DNA of 64,000 bases from NCBI RefSeq assembly GCF_000172415.1, contig NZ_ABLD01000010.1, positions 62,001 to 126,000 of the forward strand, given 5' to 3'. This DNA is from Paraburkholderia graminis C4D1M (lineage in GTDB: Bacteria; Pseudomonadota; Gammaproteobacteria; Burkholderiales; Burkholderiaceae). The notes below the pieces were generated by a model, which saw only the letters and a list, made by a program, of their open reading frames with translations, had not been told where the DNA came from and ran no database searches. Positions 34,856 to 43,498 of the stretch are shown piece by piece. Every line of letters begins with the position of its first letter. Within the stretch, counting starts at the first letter, position 1. The position numbers were made by a program, and so were the translations under genes.

Positions 34856-35370
34856 GCAGGCGTCGCCGCGCGACCGTTCTGCCGGGAGCAGAATTCGCGT
34901 GAAATCGGATCGCATGTATTCGACTGCAACAGTCGTCGCAGAAAGTTAATTGAAAGCATTCGCGGGATCCTCTTTGCGAACGCGACCACTGACAGTCGAA
35001 TTCCCAAAAACCTACAGATGTAGGGATATTCCCAGGCCCAGATGGGAAATTTCTGCAAATCGCCATAGCGCTCAAATTAGCGTCGTAAACGCGAGACGGA
35101 TACAGATGGATACGTCTTTTGTGGCTGATTTAATTCAGAATATTCAGTATGATTCCGGCGACTAAGGAAGCCTGAGCCAAACTACACGGCCAATCGTCAA
35201 TGGCCTAAATAATCGGGCCAAAGTGCCGTTAATTCGCTGAACCCTACAAAAGAAGTCTGGATTGTCCCCCGGCTGGAAATTGCCGGTCCGCGCGGCGCGC
35301 ATACGCTGTGACGGCTGCGTATTCCGTCAGGCGCTTCAGCCTCTCCTTGCTTCAACGCGCGAACACCGAT
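34856..35370. promoter_or_regulatory. Dyad-rich control region before the aryl polyene operon
   Basis: About 515 bases without a gene, AT-richer than either side. Several symmetric sites are visible: CCTACA-GA-TGTAGG (35011-35024), TTCCCA-N8-TGGGAA (35029-35048), and CTGATTTAATTCAG followed at once by GAATATTC and TTCAG in the 35120-35150 region. These are plausible regulator sites for the operon downstream. No clear -35/-10 pair could be fixed. A tiny frame at 35106-35165 has no support. Confidence 0.45.
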
Positions 35371-36072
35371 ATGCCCGATCCGCACTGGACCATTCCGGTC
35401 GCTCGCTGGTCTAGCTGGCCTGCTGCCACCACCGCCGCACCCGACATCGGTTTTATCGAACCGATCGTGCGGCGGCGTCTCAGCACGCTCTCGAAAGCCG
35501 CGCTGAAGGTGGCGCACGATTGCGTCGGGGCCGACGAGGCGCGCGTCGTCTTCGCGTCGCGGCACGGCGAACTGCGCCGCACCACGGAGATTCTGCGCGC
35601 CATCAGTTCCGGCGAGCCGGTGTCGCCGACGGCCTTTAGCCTCTCGGTGCTCAATGCGATGACGGGCGTGTTCGGCATCGCGCGCGGCGACCGCTCGGCG
35701 GCGAGCGCCATTTCGGCGGGCCCGGAAACGCTCGGTTATGCGCTGCTCGAGGCGTATGCGCAACACGCAACGCAATTGGCGTCACCGGTCCTGCTGGTCT
35801 ACGCCGACGAACCGGCCGACCCCGCATACGGAACGATCGACGATGAAGTGCAGGGCGGCGCGATCGCGCTGCTCTTGAGTAACGAAACGGCGCTCGGCCA
35901 TCTGGTCTGTACACAGTCCGCGTCGCCGCGCCTGCACGATTCGGAGCCCGCAGCAACCCGCTTCGCCACGCAAAGCCAGGCGCTGCTGCATTGTCTTGAA
36001 ACCGGCGAGCCCGCGGCCTGGCAAGGCGCCGGCGTCCTTTGGCAGTGGGAGTGGCATGACCGCGCGGCTTGA
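35371..36072 (+). CDS. Beta-ketoacyl synthase-like chain-length-factor protein (aryl polyene cluster)
   Basis: A 233-residue protein resembling the N-terminal part of a ketosynthase: ARWSSWPAATTAAPDIGFIE, FASRHGELRRTTEILRAI, SPTAFSLSVLNAMTGVFGIARGD. The region that would hold a catalytic cysteine reads SAASAISAGPETLGYALLEA, so it is non-catalytic and fits the 'beta-ketoacyl synthase chain length factor' family seen in aryl polyene clusters, where such proteins pair with an active ketosynthase. The start at 35371 gives the family N-terminus; a GTG at 35308 is possible. First gene of the operon; it overlaps the next gene by 17 bases. Confidence 0.82.
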   Translation: MPDPHWTIPVARWSSWPAATTAAPDIGFIEPIVRRRLSTLSKAALKVAHDCVGADEARVVFASRHGELRRTTEILRAISSGEPVSPTAFSLSVLNAMTGVFGIARGDRSAASAISAGPETLGYALLEAYAQHATQLASPVLLVYADEPADPAYGTIDDEVQGGAIALLLSNETALGHLVCTQSASPRLHDSEPAATRFATQSQALLHCLETGEPAAWQGAGVLWQWEWHDRAA

Positions 36073-36850
36073 CTACACGTGGCGATTCTTCGCCACGGGC
36101 ATGGCTTTCGTCGTGTTCGGCATCTGCGGCGTGCTGTTTTCGGTGCTGGTGTTTCCGCTCGCGTGGCTGTGGCCGCATCGTGCGTCGCGGCAGTTCGCGG
36201 TGACGAGCATCATCCACTGGTTTTTCCGCGCGCTCGTCGGCGCGTTGCAGCTGATCGGCGTGATGAAGCTCGAAGTGTCGGGCGGCGAGGCGCTGCGCGC
36301 GCGCGGTCCGTCGATCGTGGTGGCCAACCACCCGACCTACCTCGACGTGATGGTGCTGCTTTCGCTCACGCCGCACGCATGCTGCGTCGTGAAAAACGCG
36401 CATTGGAGCAACCCGTGTTTCTGGGGCATCGTGCGTTCGGCGGAATACGTGAGCAACGCCGATCCCGCAGAGCTCGTCGAAGCAGGCGCAAGGCAGCTCG
36501 CGGCAGGCTATACGATGATCATTTTTCCCGAAGGCACGCGCAGTCCCGCGCGCAACCGGCTGCATGCGTTTTCGCGCGGCTTCGCGCACATGGCGCTGAA
36601 GGTGGACGCGCCGATCGTGCCGGTGCTGATGGATTGCGATCCGCCCGCGTTCACGAAACAGATGCGCTGGTACGACGTGCCGGCGCGAGCGTTCCGCATG
36701 CGCGTGAACGTGCTGGAGCCGCTCGGCGTCGAGCGGCTCGCGGCAGACGACACAACACCGGCTCTCGCTGCGCGCAGCGTGACGAGCGCCGTCGAAGCAC
36801 ACATTACCCGGCACCTGTTCGATTATGGATTCTTTAAAACTGGAAATTAA
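36056..36850 (+). CDS. Lysophospholipid acyltransferase family protein (aryl polyene cluster)
   Basis: A 264-residue membrane acyltransferase. Hydrophobic segments near residues 10-40 and 50-70 precede the catalytic NHPTYLD motif (91-97, HX4D) and IIFPEGTRSPARNR, both complete, then FSRGFAHMALKVDAPIVPVLMD. In aryl polyene clusters such enzymes probably move the finished polyene acyl chain onto a lipid or glycolipid anchor; the exact acceptor is unknown. Starts inside the previous gene and overlaps the following acyl carrier gene by 26 bases. Confidence 0.88.
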   Translation: MTARLDYTWRFFATGMAFVVFGICGVLFSVLVFPLAWLWPHRASRQFAVTSIIHWFFRALVGALQLIGVMKLEVSGGEALRARGPSIVVANHPTYLDVMVLLSLTPHACCVVKNAHWSNPCFWGIVRSAEYVSNADPAELVEAGARQLAAGYTMIIFPEGTRSPARNRLHAFSRGFAHMALKVDAPIVPVLMDCDPPAFTKQMRWYDVPARAFRMRVNVLEPLGVERLAADDTTPALAARSVTSAVEAHITRHLFDYGFFKTGN

Positions 36851-37124
36851 GCAGCTTCTGATCGAGGCACTCGATCTGGAAGACCTGAGCCCCGCCGATA
36901 TCGACGACGATGCACCGTTGTTCGATACCGACGGTATCGGTCTCGATTCGATCGACGCACTGGAAATCGGCATCGTGCTGCGCAAACAATATCAATTGAC
37001 CATTGCGGCAAACGACGACCGCACGCGCGAGCACTTTCGCTCCATCAGCACGCTGGCCGCGCTGGTGGCAAGTCAGCGCGAAGCGGCGCACGCCGCGAAC
37101 GAAACCAACAGCAAAGGGGAATGA
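36825..37124 (+). CDS. Acyl carrier protein 1 (aryl polyene cluster)
   Basis: A 99-residue acidic acyl carrier protein. The 4'-phosphopantetheine serine is Ser42 in GLDSIDALEIG. The unusually long DLSPADIDDDAPLFDTDGIG lead-in is typical of carriers in aryl polyene clusters. It overlaps the acyltransferase gene by 26 bases and the second carrier gene by 4 bases (ATGA). No phosphopantetheinyl transferase is in the window, so activation must come from elsewhere. Confidence 0.93.
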   Translation: MDSLKLEIKQLLIEALDLEDLSPADIDDDAPLFDTDGIGLDSIDALEIGIVLRKQYQLTIAANDDRTREHFRSISTLAALVASQREAAHAANETNSKGE

Positions 37125-37378
37125 CCGTGTCCGAGGCAGAGATTCTTGAACGCATCCGCGCCATCTTTAAAGAGAACTTCGCAATCGAGCCCGAGCGCGT
37201 GACACCCGACGCGCATCTGTTCGAAGACCTCGATCTGGACAGCATCGACGCGGTCGATCTCGCGATCAAGCTCCAGGAAATGACCGGGCGCCGCATCAAG
37301 CCGGAAGAGTTCAAATCGGTGCGCACGGTCGGCGACGTGATCGGCGCGGTCGAATCGCTGCTGGCGGCTCAAGGCTGA
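37121..37378 (+). CDS. Acyl carrier protein 2 (aryl polyene cluster)
   Basis: An 85-residue acyl carrier protein with the attachment serine at residue 41 in DLDLDSIDAVDLAIKLQE, followed by GRRIKPEEFKSVRTVGDVI. It is closer to a typical FabF-partner carrier than its neighbour. Two dissimilar carriers in tandem are a feature of aryl polyene clusters, where one holds the starter and one the growing chain. Its stop shares one base with the next start. Confidence 0.94.
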   Translation: MTVSEAEILERIRAIFKENFAIEPERVTPDAHLFEDLDLDSIDAVDLAIKLQEMTGRRIKPEEFKSVRTVGDVIGAVESLLAAQG

Positions 37379-38040
37379 TGCCGGCAGTGCGTTCGCGCAC
37401 ACGGGCGGCCGATCAGCCCGCCGCAAGCGCTTCGTCCGCGGCTGAACGCCATTGGCTGAAGGCGGTCGTGCAAGTGCTGGTGAAGCTCGCGTATCCCGCG
37501 TTGATTCTGTGCGCGTGGCGTTGGGACACGCCGCGTTACGTCGGCTGCATGCTGTTTGCGATTCTGTGGCTGCAGCGCTGGGCAGGCAGCGGTCCGGTCG
37601 CGACTTCGCTGCGGCGTCTTTCCGCCATCGACTGGACCGTGGTCGGCTTGCTGAGCTGCGCGTCGGCGGCCATCGTGCTCACCAACAGCGAGCTGCTGTT
37701 GCGCCTCTATCCGTCGCTCGTCAATCTCGGGCTCCTGATCGCGTTCGGCGCGACGCTCGTGCGCGGTCCGTCGATGGTCGAAAAATTTGCGCGCCTCGGC
37801 AAGCCCGACTTGCCGCCGGGCGCAGTGCGCCACACGCGGCGCGTCACTCAGGTGTGGTGTGTGTTCTTTCTACTGAACGGTGCTTTTTCCGCGTATACCG
37901 CGCTCTACTGGAGCCGCGCAAGCTGGTCGCTGTATAACGGCGCGATTGCCTATCTGCTGATCGGTGTGCTGCTGATCGCCGAGGTCGTGTGGCGCTATCT
38001 CGTCGTGCTGCCGCGAGCCGCGCGTTCGGAGGCGGCGTGA
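37378..38040 (+). CDS. COG4648-type inner-membrane protein (aryl polyene cluster)
   Basis: A 220-residue membrane protein with about six hydrophobic segments (for example AYPALILCAWRW, YVGCMLFAILWLQRW, VVGLLSCASAAIVL, YLLIGVLLIAEVVW) and the conserved loop LVRGPSMVEKFARLGKPDLPPGAVRHTRRVTQVWCVFFLLNG in its second half. It belongs to a family regularly found in aryl polyene clusters but without assigned chemistry; a role in anchoring or exporting the pathway is inference. One-base overlaps on both sides. Confidence 0.82.
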   Translation: MPAVRSRTRAADQPAASASSAAERHWLKAVVQVLVKLAYPALILCAWRWDTPRYVGCMLFAILWLQRWAGSGPVATSLRRLSAIDWTVVGLLSCASAAIVLTNSELLLRLYPSLVNLGLLIAFGATLVRGPSMVEKFARLGKPDLPPGAVRHTRRVTQVWCVFFLLNGAFSAYTALYWSRASWSLYNGAIAYLLIGVLLIAEVVWRYLVVLPRAARSEAA

Positions 38041-39746
38041 TGATCGCGTTGCACGACCTGTTGTCCATTCCGCTCGATGCCGCCGCTTCACGCGTTGCCG
38101 TTTGCCGCGATCGCACGGCGCTGCTCGATCGCGCCGCGTTTCGCGCGCGCGTCGCGGCGCTCGTTGCGCTGGTGCAATCGCAAGCGGCGCAACGCTATGC
38201 ACTGTGTATCGACGATCCGTTCGATTTCGCGTGCGCGTTGTTCGCGCTCTTCGCGTGCGGCAAGGAGCCGGTGATTCCGGCGAACGCGACGCCCGGCTAT
38301 CTTGCCGATCTCGCCGACGCGTACGACGTCGTGCTGACCGACGCGACGCTGCAGTTGCATGCGCAAGCCGATGCGCAAGCCGAGGCAGCCGCGTCCGCGC
38401 TCGACAAAAACATCGACCCCCAAGCGCCGCTCACGCTCTACACCTCGGGCAGCAGCGGCCGTCCGAAGCCGATCCGCAAAACGCTCGCGCAGTTCAACGC
38501 CGAAGTGCACACGCTCGAGAAGCAGTGGGGCGCGCTCGTCGGCGACGCAACCATGCTCGCGAGCGTGCCGCATCACCATATCTACGGTCTGCTGTTTCGC
38601 GTGATGTGGCCGCTTGCCGCCGGCCGCGCATTCGATCGCGAGATCAGCATTGAACCGCTGCATCTGCAAACGCAGATCGCGCAATGCGGCGCGGCCGTGA
38701 TCGTATCGACGCCCGCGCAGTTGTCGCGCTGGCCCGCGCTGCCAGGCTTCGCCGCATTGACGCCCGCGCCGCGCGCGTTTTTTTCGTCGGGCGGTCCGCT
38801 CGCGCTCGAAGCCGCGCAGCAATATGCGGCGGCTTACGGCGCCGCGCCGCTCGAAATCTACGGCAGCACGGAAACGGGCGGCATTGCATGGCGTCGTCAG
38901 GACCAGACCGATGCATGGCAAGCGACGACCGGCATCGAAGTGCGTTGCGACGAAGACGGTGCGCTCAATGTGCGCTCGCCGCATCTCGATCATAGCGGCT
39001 GGCATCGCACCGACGACAAAATCACGTTCGACGCGCAAGGCCGTTTCCGTTTGCAAGGCCGTCTCGATCGCGTGCTGAAGCTCGACGGCAAGCGTGTGTC
39101 GCTGCCGGAACTCGAAGCGCGTCTCGCGCTGCATCCGTATGTGATGCAAGCGGCAATCGCGCCGCTCGAAGGCGGCGCGCGTGAGCGCGTCGGCGCGGTC
39201 GTCGCGTTAACCGAAGCGGGCAACGACGCTTTGCGCGACGAAGGCCGCGTGGTCCTCGCACAAAACCTGCGTCGCCATCTCGCCGACTACTTCGACGCGG
39301 TCGTGTTGCCGCGCCATTGGCGCTTCCGTCTCGCGTTGCCGTTCGACGCGCGCGGCAAGCTGCCGGTGTCCGCGGTTGCCGCGGCGTTCGAGCCGCGCGC
39401 CGAAGGTTTCGAGCTGCTCGCCGAAGCGCGCGCAGGCGACACGCTGCACTACGAACTGCGCGTGCCGCCCACGCTGATTCATTTCGCCGGCCATTTTCCC
39501 GGACTGCCGATTCTGCCGGGCGTCGTGCAAGTCGATTGGGCGGTGCGTCTGGCCGCCGAACAACTGCCGTGCGCGCACAGCGTCGCGTCCGTCGACCGGT
39601 TGAAGTTCATGGCGCCGGTGTCGCCGGGTTCGGTGTTGAAGCTCACGCTCGCGCACGATAGCGCGCGTCAGCGCGTGCAGTTTGCGTACCGCGTGAACGA
39701 GCGCGATTGCGCATCGGGCGTGATCGTTTATCGGGAGAGCGCGTGA
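38040..39746 (+). CDS. Aryl/acyl-ACP ligase fused to a hotdog-fold dehydratase (aryl polyene cluster)
   Basis: A 568-residue two-domain protein. Residues 1 to about 455 are an adenylate-forming ligase: YTSGSSGRPKP (about 134-144), IYGSTETGGIAWRR (near 283), GRLDRVLKLDGKRVSLPELE. The last about 100 residues are a FabA/FabZ-like hotdog domain with HFAGHFPGLPILPGVVQVDWA (about 477-497), which carries the catalytic histidine, and SVDRLKFMAPVSPG. In many aryl polyene clusters the ligase and this small dehydratase are separate genes; here they are fused. The ligase should load the aromatic starter acid on a carrier protein. The start at 38040 overlaps the previous stop by one base. Confidence 0.88.
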   Translation: MIALHDLLSIPLDAAASRVAVCRDRTALLDRAAFRARVAALVALVQSQAAQRYALCIDDPFDFACALFALFACGKEPVIPANATPGYLADLADAYDVVLTDATLQLHAQADAQAEAAASALDKNIDPQAPLTLYTSGSSGRPKPIRKTLAQFNAEVHTLEKQWGALVGDATMLASVPHHHIYGLLFRVMWPLAAGRAFDREISIEPLHLQTQIAQCGAAVIVSTPAQLSRWPALPGFAALTPAPRAFFSSGGPLALEAAQQYAAAYGAAPLEIYGSTETGGIAWRRQDQTDAWQATTGIEVRCDEDGALNVRSPHLDHSGWHRTDDKITFDAQGRFRLQGRLDRVLKLDGKRVSLPELEARLALHPYVMQAAIAPLEGGARERVGAVVALTEAGNDALRDEGRVVLAQNLRRHLADYFDAVVLPRHWRFRLALPFDARGKLPVSAVAAAFEPRAEGFELLAEARAGDTLHYELRVPPTLIHFAGHFPGLPILPGVVQVDWAVRLAAEQLPCAHSVASVDRLKFMAPVSPGSVLKLTLAHDSARQRVQFAYRVNERDCASGVIVYRESA

Positions 39747-41470
39747 TGAATTTCGCTCCCTGCATCGTGATCCCGATCTACAACCACAAGGAAGCGATCG
39801 GCGCGACCGTCGCGCATCTCGCGGTGCACGGCTTGCCGATTTTCATCGTCGACGACGGCAGCGACGAAGCCACCCAACAGGTGCTCGCCGAGCTTGCACA
39901 GCAATACGTGCAGCAAGTCTCGCTGCTGCGTCTGCCGGTCAACGGCGGCAAAGGCGCGGCTGTGATGGCGGGCCTGCGCGCCGCGCGCAACGCGAAGTAC
40001 ACGCACGCATTGCAGATCGACGCGGACGGCCAGCACGACGCCAATGACGTGCCGCGTTTCATCGAAGCCGCGCGCGCCGAACCCGGCGCAGTCATTCTGG
40101 GCCGTCCGGTGTATGACGAGAGCGTGCCGAAAGCGCGCCTCTACGGCCGTTATCTGACGCATGTGTGGGTGTGGATCGAAACGCTGTCGCTGACCATCCG
40201 CGATTCGATGTGCGGCTTTCGCCTCTATCCGCTTGGGCTCGCGTGCGAGTTGATCGACAGCGTGCAGTTACCCACGCGGATGGACTTCGACATCGAGATT
40301 CTGGTGCGCCTGTATTGGCGGCGCGCCGCGTTTCGCGCGATTCCCACGCGCGTCACGTACGCAAGTGACGGCGTCTCGCATTTCGACGTGCTGTGGGACA
40401 ACGTGCGCATCAGCCGCAGTCACACGCGGCTCGTGTGCGGCATGCTGCTGCGTCTGCCGATGCTCGTCGCGCACAAGTTCATGCCGCGCCGCGCGGTGCT
40501 CGCGGACGTGCAAAGCGAGCCGAACGCGCAGGACTGGTGGCGTATCGCGGAGCGCGGCAGTCACCTCGGCATGTCGTTGCTCGCGCTCAGTTGCAAGCTG
40601 TTCGGCCGACGTTTCACCGCGCTATGGCTGCATCCGATCGTCGCGTATTTTCTGCTGACGGGACGTGCCGCGCGCGAGGCCTCGGCCAATTACTTCACGC
40701 GTTTGCGCGAGGCCGCGCCGCATGGCGAGACGCCGCGACCCGGCTGGCTGTCCGCGTATCGACACATGCTGGCGTTCGCGCAATCGGGCTTCGACAAGCT
40801 CGCCGCGTGGTCCGGCCGCGTCAACAATGCCGACGTCAAGTTCGAAGATCCTTCGGCGTTCGAAGCATTGGTCGCGAGCGGCAAGGGCGCGCTCGTGATC
40901 GGCGCGCATCTCGGCAATCTGGAGATGACGCGTGCGCTCGCCGCGCAGGGCGCCTACGCGAAAGTCACGGCCGTCGTCTATACGGAACATGCGCGGCGCT
41001 TCAATAGCGTGCTCGCGTCGGCGAACAGCGAGTTCGCGCGGCATCTGCTCGAAGTCGCGGACTTCGGGCCTGAAACGGCGATGCTGATGCAGCAGCGTGT
41101 CGACGCCGGCGAACTGCTCGTGATTGTCGGCGACCGCGTGCCTGCGCACGAAGCGGGCCGCACCACCCAGGCGCGCTTTCTCGGCGCCGATGCGCCTTTC
41201 GCGCAGGGCCCCTACGTGCTCGCGCATGCGCTCGGTTGTCCGGTGTATCTGTTCTTCTGCCTGAAAGAGCAGGGCGGTTATCGTCTTTACTTCGAGCCGT
41301 TCGCGGAGCGCATCGAGTTGCCGCGGCGCGAACGCACGCAGCATCTCGCGGCGTGGGCGCAGCGTTATGCCGCGCGTCTCGAACATTATTGCCGCAAGGC
41401 ACCTTATCAATGGTTCAACTTCTTCGATTTCTGGGCCAGCCCCAAGCGAGGCGCGAATGGCCGAACATGA
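39746..41470 (+). CDS. Family 2 glycosyltransferase fused to an LpxL-like acyltransferase (aryl polyene cluster)
   Basis: A 574-residue bifunctional protein. The first about 230 residues are a GT-A glycosyltransferase (IPIYNHKEAIGATVAHL, FIVDDGSDEATQQVL, ALQIDADGQHDANDV with the metal-binding DXD-like site). From about residue 280 it becomes a lauroyl/myristoyl acyltransferase-like domain: VIGAHLGNLEMTRALA with the HX4-type motif (GAHLGNLE), VIVGDRVPAHE and FFDFW near the end. The combination suggests assembly of a glycosylated, acylated polyene lipid. Overlaps the ammonia-lyase gene by 14 bases. Confidence 0.88.
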   Translation: MNFAPCIVIPIYNHKEAIGATVAHLAVHGLPIFIVDDGSDEATQQVLAELAQQYVQQVSLLRLPVNGGKGAAVMAGLRAARNAKYTHALQIDADGQHDANDVPRFIEAARAEPGAVILGRPVYDESVPKARLYGRYLTHVWVWIETLSLTIRDSMCGFRLYPLGLACELIDSVQLPTRMDFDIEILVRLYWRRAAFRAIPTRVTYASDGVSHFDVLWDNVRISRSHTRLVCGMLLRLPMLVAHKFMPRRAVLADVQSEPNAQDWWRIAERGSHLGMSLLALSCKLFGRRFTALWLHPIVAYFLLTGRAAREASANYFTRLREAAPHGETPRPGWLSAYRHMLAFAQSGFDKLAAWSGRVNNADVKFEDPSAFEALVASGKGALVIGAHLGNLEMTRALAAQGAYAKVTAVVYTEHARRFNSVLASANSEFARHLLEVADFGPETAMLMQQRVDAGELLVIVGDRVPAHEAGRTTQARFLGADAPFAQGPYVLAHALGCPVYLFFCLKEQGGYRLYFEPFAERIELPRRERTQHLAAWAQRYAARLEHYCRKAPYQWFNFFDFWASPKRGANGRT

Positions 41471-43070
41471 TCTGATCGACGCGCCGGATGCCGGCGTGCA
41501 AGCGGTTTCAAATCGCGGCGGCAACGCGGCTCCGGTGGTGATCGGCGCACGCAAGCTGACTATCGAGGACGTCGTCGCGATCGCGCAGCATCGCGCGCCG
41601 GTCGCATTGAATACGGACCCCGAGTGGCGCGCGCGCATTCAACGCGGCGCGGATTTCCTGCGCCGCCATCTCGCGGCGGGCGCGACGGTCTACGGCGTCA
41701 ACACCGGTTACGGCGACGCCTGCGTGGTCGATGTGCCGATGGAACTCGTCGAAGCCTTGCCGCTGCAACTCACGCGTTATCACGGCTGCGGCATGGGCCG
41801 CTATCTCGACGACGGCGAGACGCTTGCCGTCATCGCCGCGCGTCTGAACTCGCTCGCGTATGGTTTTTCGGGCGTGCGCCCCGTGCTGCTCGAACGTCTC
41901 GCGGACCTCGTCAATCATCGCGTGCTGCCGCGTATTCCGGCCGAAGGATCGGTCGGCGCGAGCGGCGATCTCACGCCGCTTTCATATGTCGCCGCCGCAC
42001 TCGCGGGCGAACGCGAAGTCATGTTCGAAGGACGTCTGCGCGACGTGCGCGAAGTGTGGAGCGAACTCGGACACACGCCGCTCACGCTCGCGCCCAAGGA
42101 AGGCCTCGCGCTGATGAACGGCACGGCAGTCATGACCGGACTCGCGTGTCTCGCGTTCGCGCGCGCGGATCATCTGACGCGGCTCGCCGCGCGCCTGACC
42201 GCGCTGTGCACCGTCGCGCTCGACGGCCGCGCCGCGCATTTCGACGCGACGCTCTTCGAAGTGAAGCCGCATGCGGGCCAGGCCGAAGCCGCCGCCTGGA
42301 TTCGCGCCGATCTCGAAGGACGCGACGATACGCCGGGTCATCGCTTGCAGGACCGCTATTCGATTCGCTGCGCGCCGCATGTGATCGGCGTCGGGCGCGA
42401 TGCGCTGAGCTGGGTGCGCCGCGACATCGAAAACGAATTGAACAGCGCGAACGACAACCCGCTGATCGACCCCGACAACGAACGTGTTTTGCATGGCGGC
42501 AACTTCTACGGCGGCCATATTGCGTTCGCGATGGACTCGCTGAAAGTGGCCGTCGCGAATCTCGCCGACCTGATGGACCGGCAACTGGCGCTGCTCGTCG
42601 ACGTGAACTTCAACAACGGTTTGCCGCGCAACCTGAGCGGCGCAGCGCCCGCGCGTGCGGCCATCAATCACGGCTTCAAGGCCGTGCAGATTTCGTCGTC
42701 CGCGTGGACGGCGGAGGCGCTGAAGAACACGATGCCCGCCAGCGTGTTTTCGCGTTCGACCGAAGCTCACAATCAGGACAAGGTCAGCATGGGCACGATC
42801 GCCGCGCGCGACTGCCTGCGTGTGCTCGAATTGACCGAGCAGGTCGCGGCCGCGCATACGCTTGCCACCGTGCAGGCGGCGCAGTTGCGCCTGCGAATCG
42901 ACAGTGCGACGCCGGTGCCCGCGCCGTTGCAAACGTTCGTGGAAAACGTCGGCGCACAATCGCCTTTCGTCGACGAAGACCGCGCGCTCGAATCCGACCT
43001 GCGCGCACTGACCGCGCGCATCGCCGCATGCGAGTTGCTGCACGACTATCGCGGAGGCTCAGAAGCATGA
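41457..43070 (+). CDS. Aromatic amino acid ammonia-lyase (HAL/TAL/PAL family)
   Basis: A 537-residue MIO enzyme. The self-cyclising Ala168-Ser169-Gly170 lies in GSVGASGDLTPLSYVAAAL; the active-site Tyr is in YGVNTGYG (Tyr79) and ENELNSANDNPLID and GNFYGGHIAFAMDSLK are present. At the positions that set substrate choice (His-Leu for tyrosine in RsTAL, Ser-His for histidine) it has Tyr108-His109 (LTRYHGCG), so tyrosine, phenylalanine or histidine cannot be decided by motif alone. Its place inside the operon argues for making a cinnamate or 4-coumarate starter for the ligase. Overlaps thioesterase by 4 bases. Confidence 0.9.
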   Translation: MAEHDLIDAPDAGVQAVSNRGGNAAPVVIGARKLTIEDVVAIAQHRAPVALNTDPEWRARIQRGADFLRRHLAAGATVYGVNTGYGDACVVDVPMELVEALPLQLTRYHGCGMGRYLDDGETLAVIAARLNSLAYGFSGVRPVLLERLADLVNHRVLPRIPAEGSVGASGDLTPLSYVAAALAGEREVMFEGRLRDVREVWSELGHTPLTLAPKEGLALMNGTAVMTGLACLAFARADHLTRLAARLTALCTVALDGRAAHFDATLFEVKPHAGQAEAAAWIRADLEGRDDTPGHRLQDRYSIRCAPHVIGVGRDALSWVRRDIENELNSANDNPLIDPDNERVLHGGNFYGGHIAFAMDSLKVAVANLADLMDRQLALLVDVNFNNGLPRNLSGAAPARAAINHGFKAVQISSSAWTAEALKNTMPASVFSRSTEAHNQDKVSMGTIAARDCLRVLELTEQVAAAHTLATVQAAQLRLRIDSATPVPAPLQTFVENVGAQSPFVDEDRALESDLRALTARIAACELLHDYRGGSEA

Positions 43071-43498
43071 GCGCCGCCCGCAAGGTATTGAGCGCGAGCG
43101 CGACGGTCGAAGTGCCGTTTCACGACGTCGACGCGATGAACGTGTGCTGGCACGGCCATTATCTGAAGTACTTCGAGATCGGCCGTGCGGCGCTGTTGCG
43201 CGCGTTCGATTACGACTACCGCGAAATGCAGGCGTCGGGTTATCTGTGGCCGATTGTCGAAGCGCACTTGAAGTACGTGCGTCCGGCAACCTACGGCCAG
43301 AAACTCGACGTGCGCGCGCAACTGCTCGAACACGAAAACCGCCTGAAAATAGGCTATGAAATCGTCGATTGCGCGTCGGGCGCGCGGCTCACGAAGGGCT
43401 ACACGATTCAGGTGGCTGTCGATGCCGCGACGCAGGAATTGCAATTCGTGTCGCCGCCCGTCGTGTTCGAAAAACTGGAGCGCGTATGGGCAGCATGA
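43067..43498 (+). CDS. 4HBT-type acyl-CoA/ACP thioesterase (aryl polyene cluster)
   Basis: A 143-residue hotdog thioesterase of the YbgC/4-hydroxybenzoyl-CoA thioesterase group, with VPFHDVDAMNVCWHGHYLKYFE (catalytic Asp and the HDVD motif, about residues 18-38), YLWPIVEAHLKYVRPATYGQKLDV, and KGYTIQVAVD. It would release intermediates or product from the carrier. The 4-base ATGA overlap with the ammonia-lyase gene and the 4-base overlap with the next gene fix both ends. Confidence 0.9.
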   Translation: MSAARKVLSASATVEVPFHDVDAMNVCWHGHYLKYFEIGRAALLRAFDYDYREMQASGYLWPIVEAHLKYVRPATYGQKLDVRAQLLEHENRLKIGYEIVDCASGARLTKGYTIQVAVDAATQELQFVSPPVVFEKLERVWAA

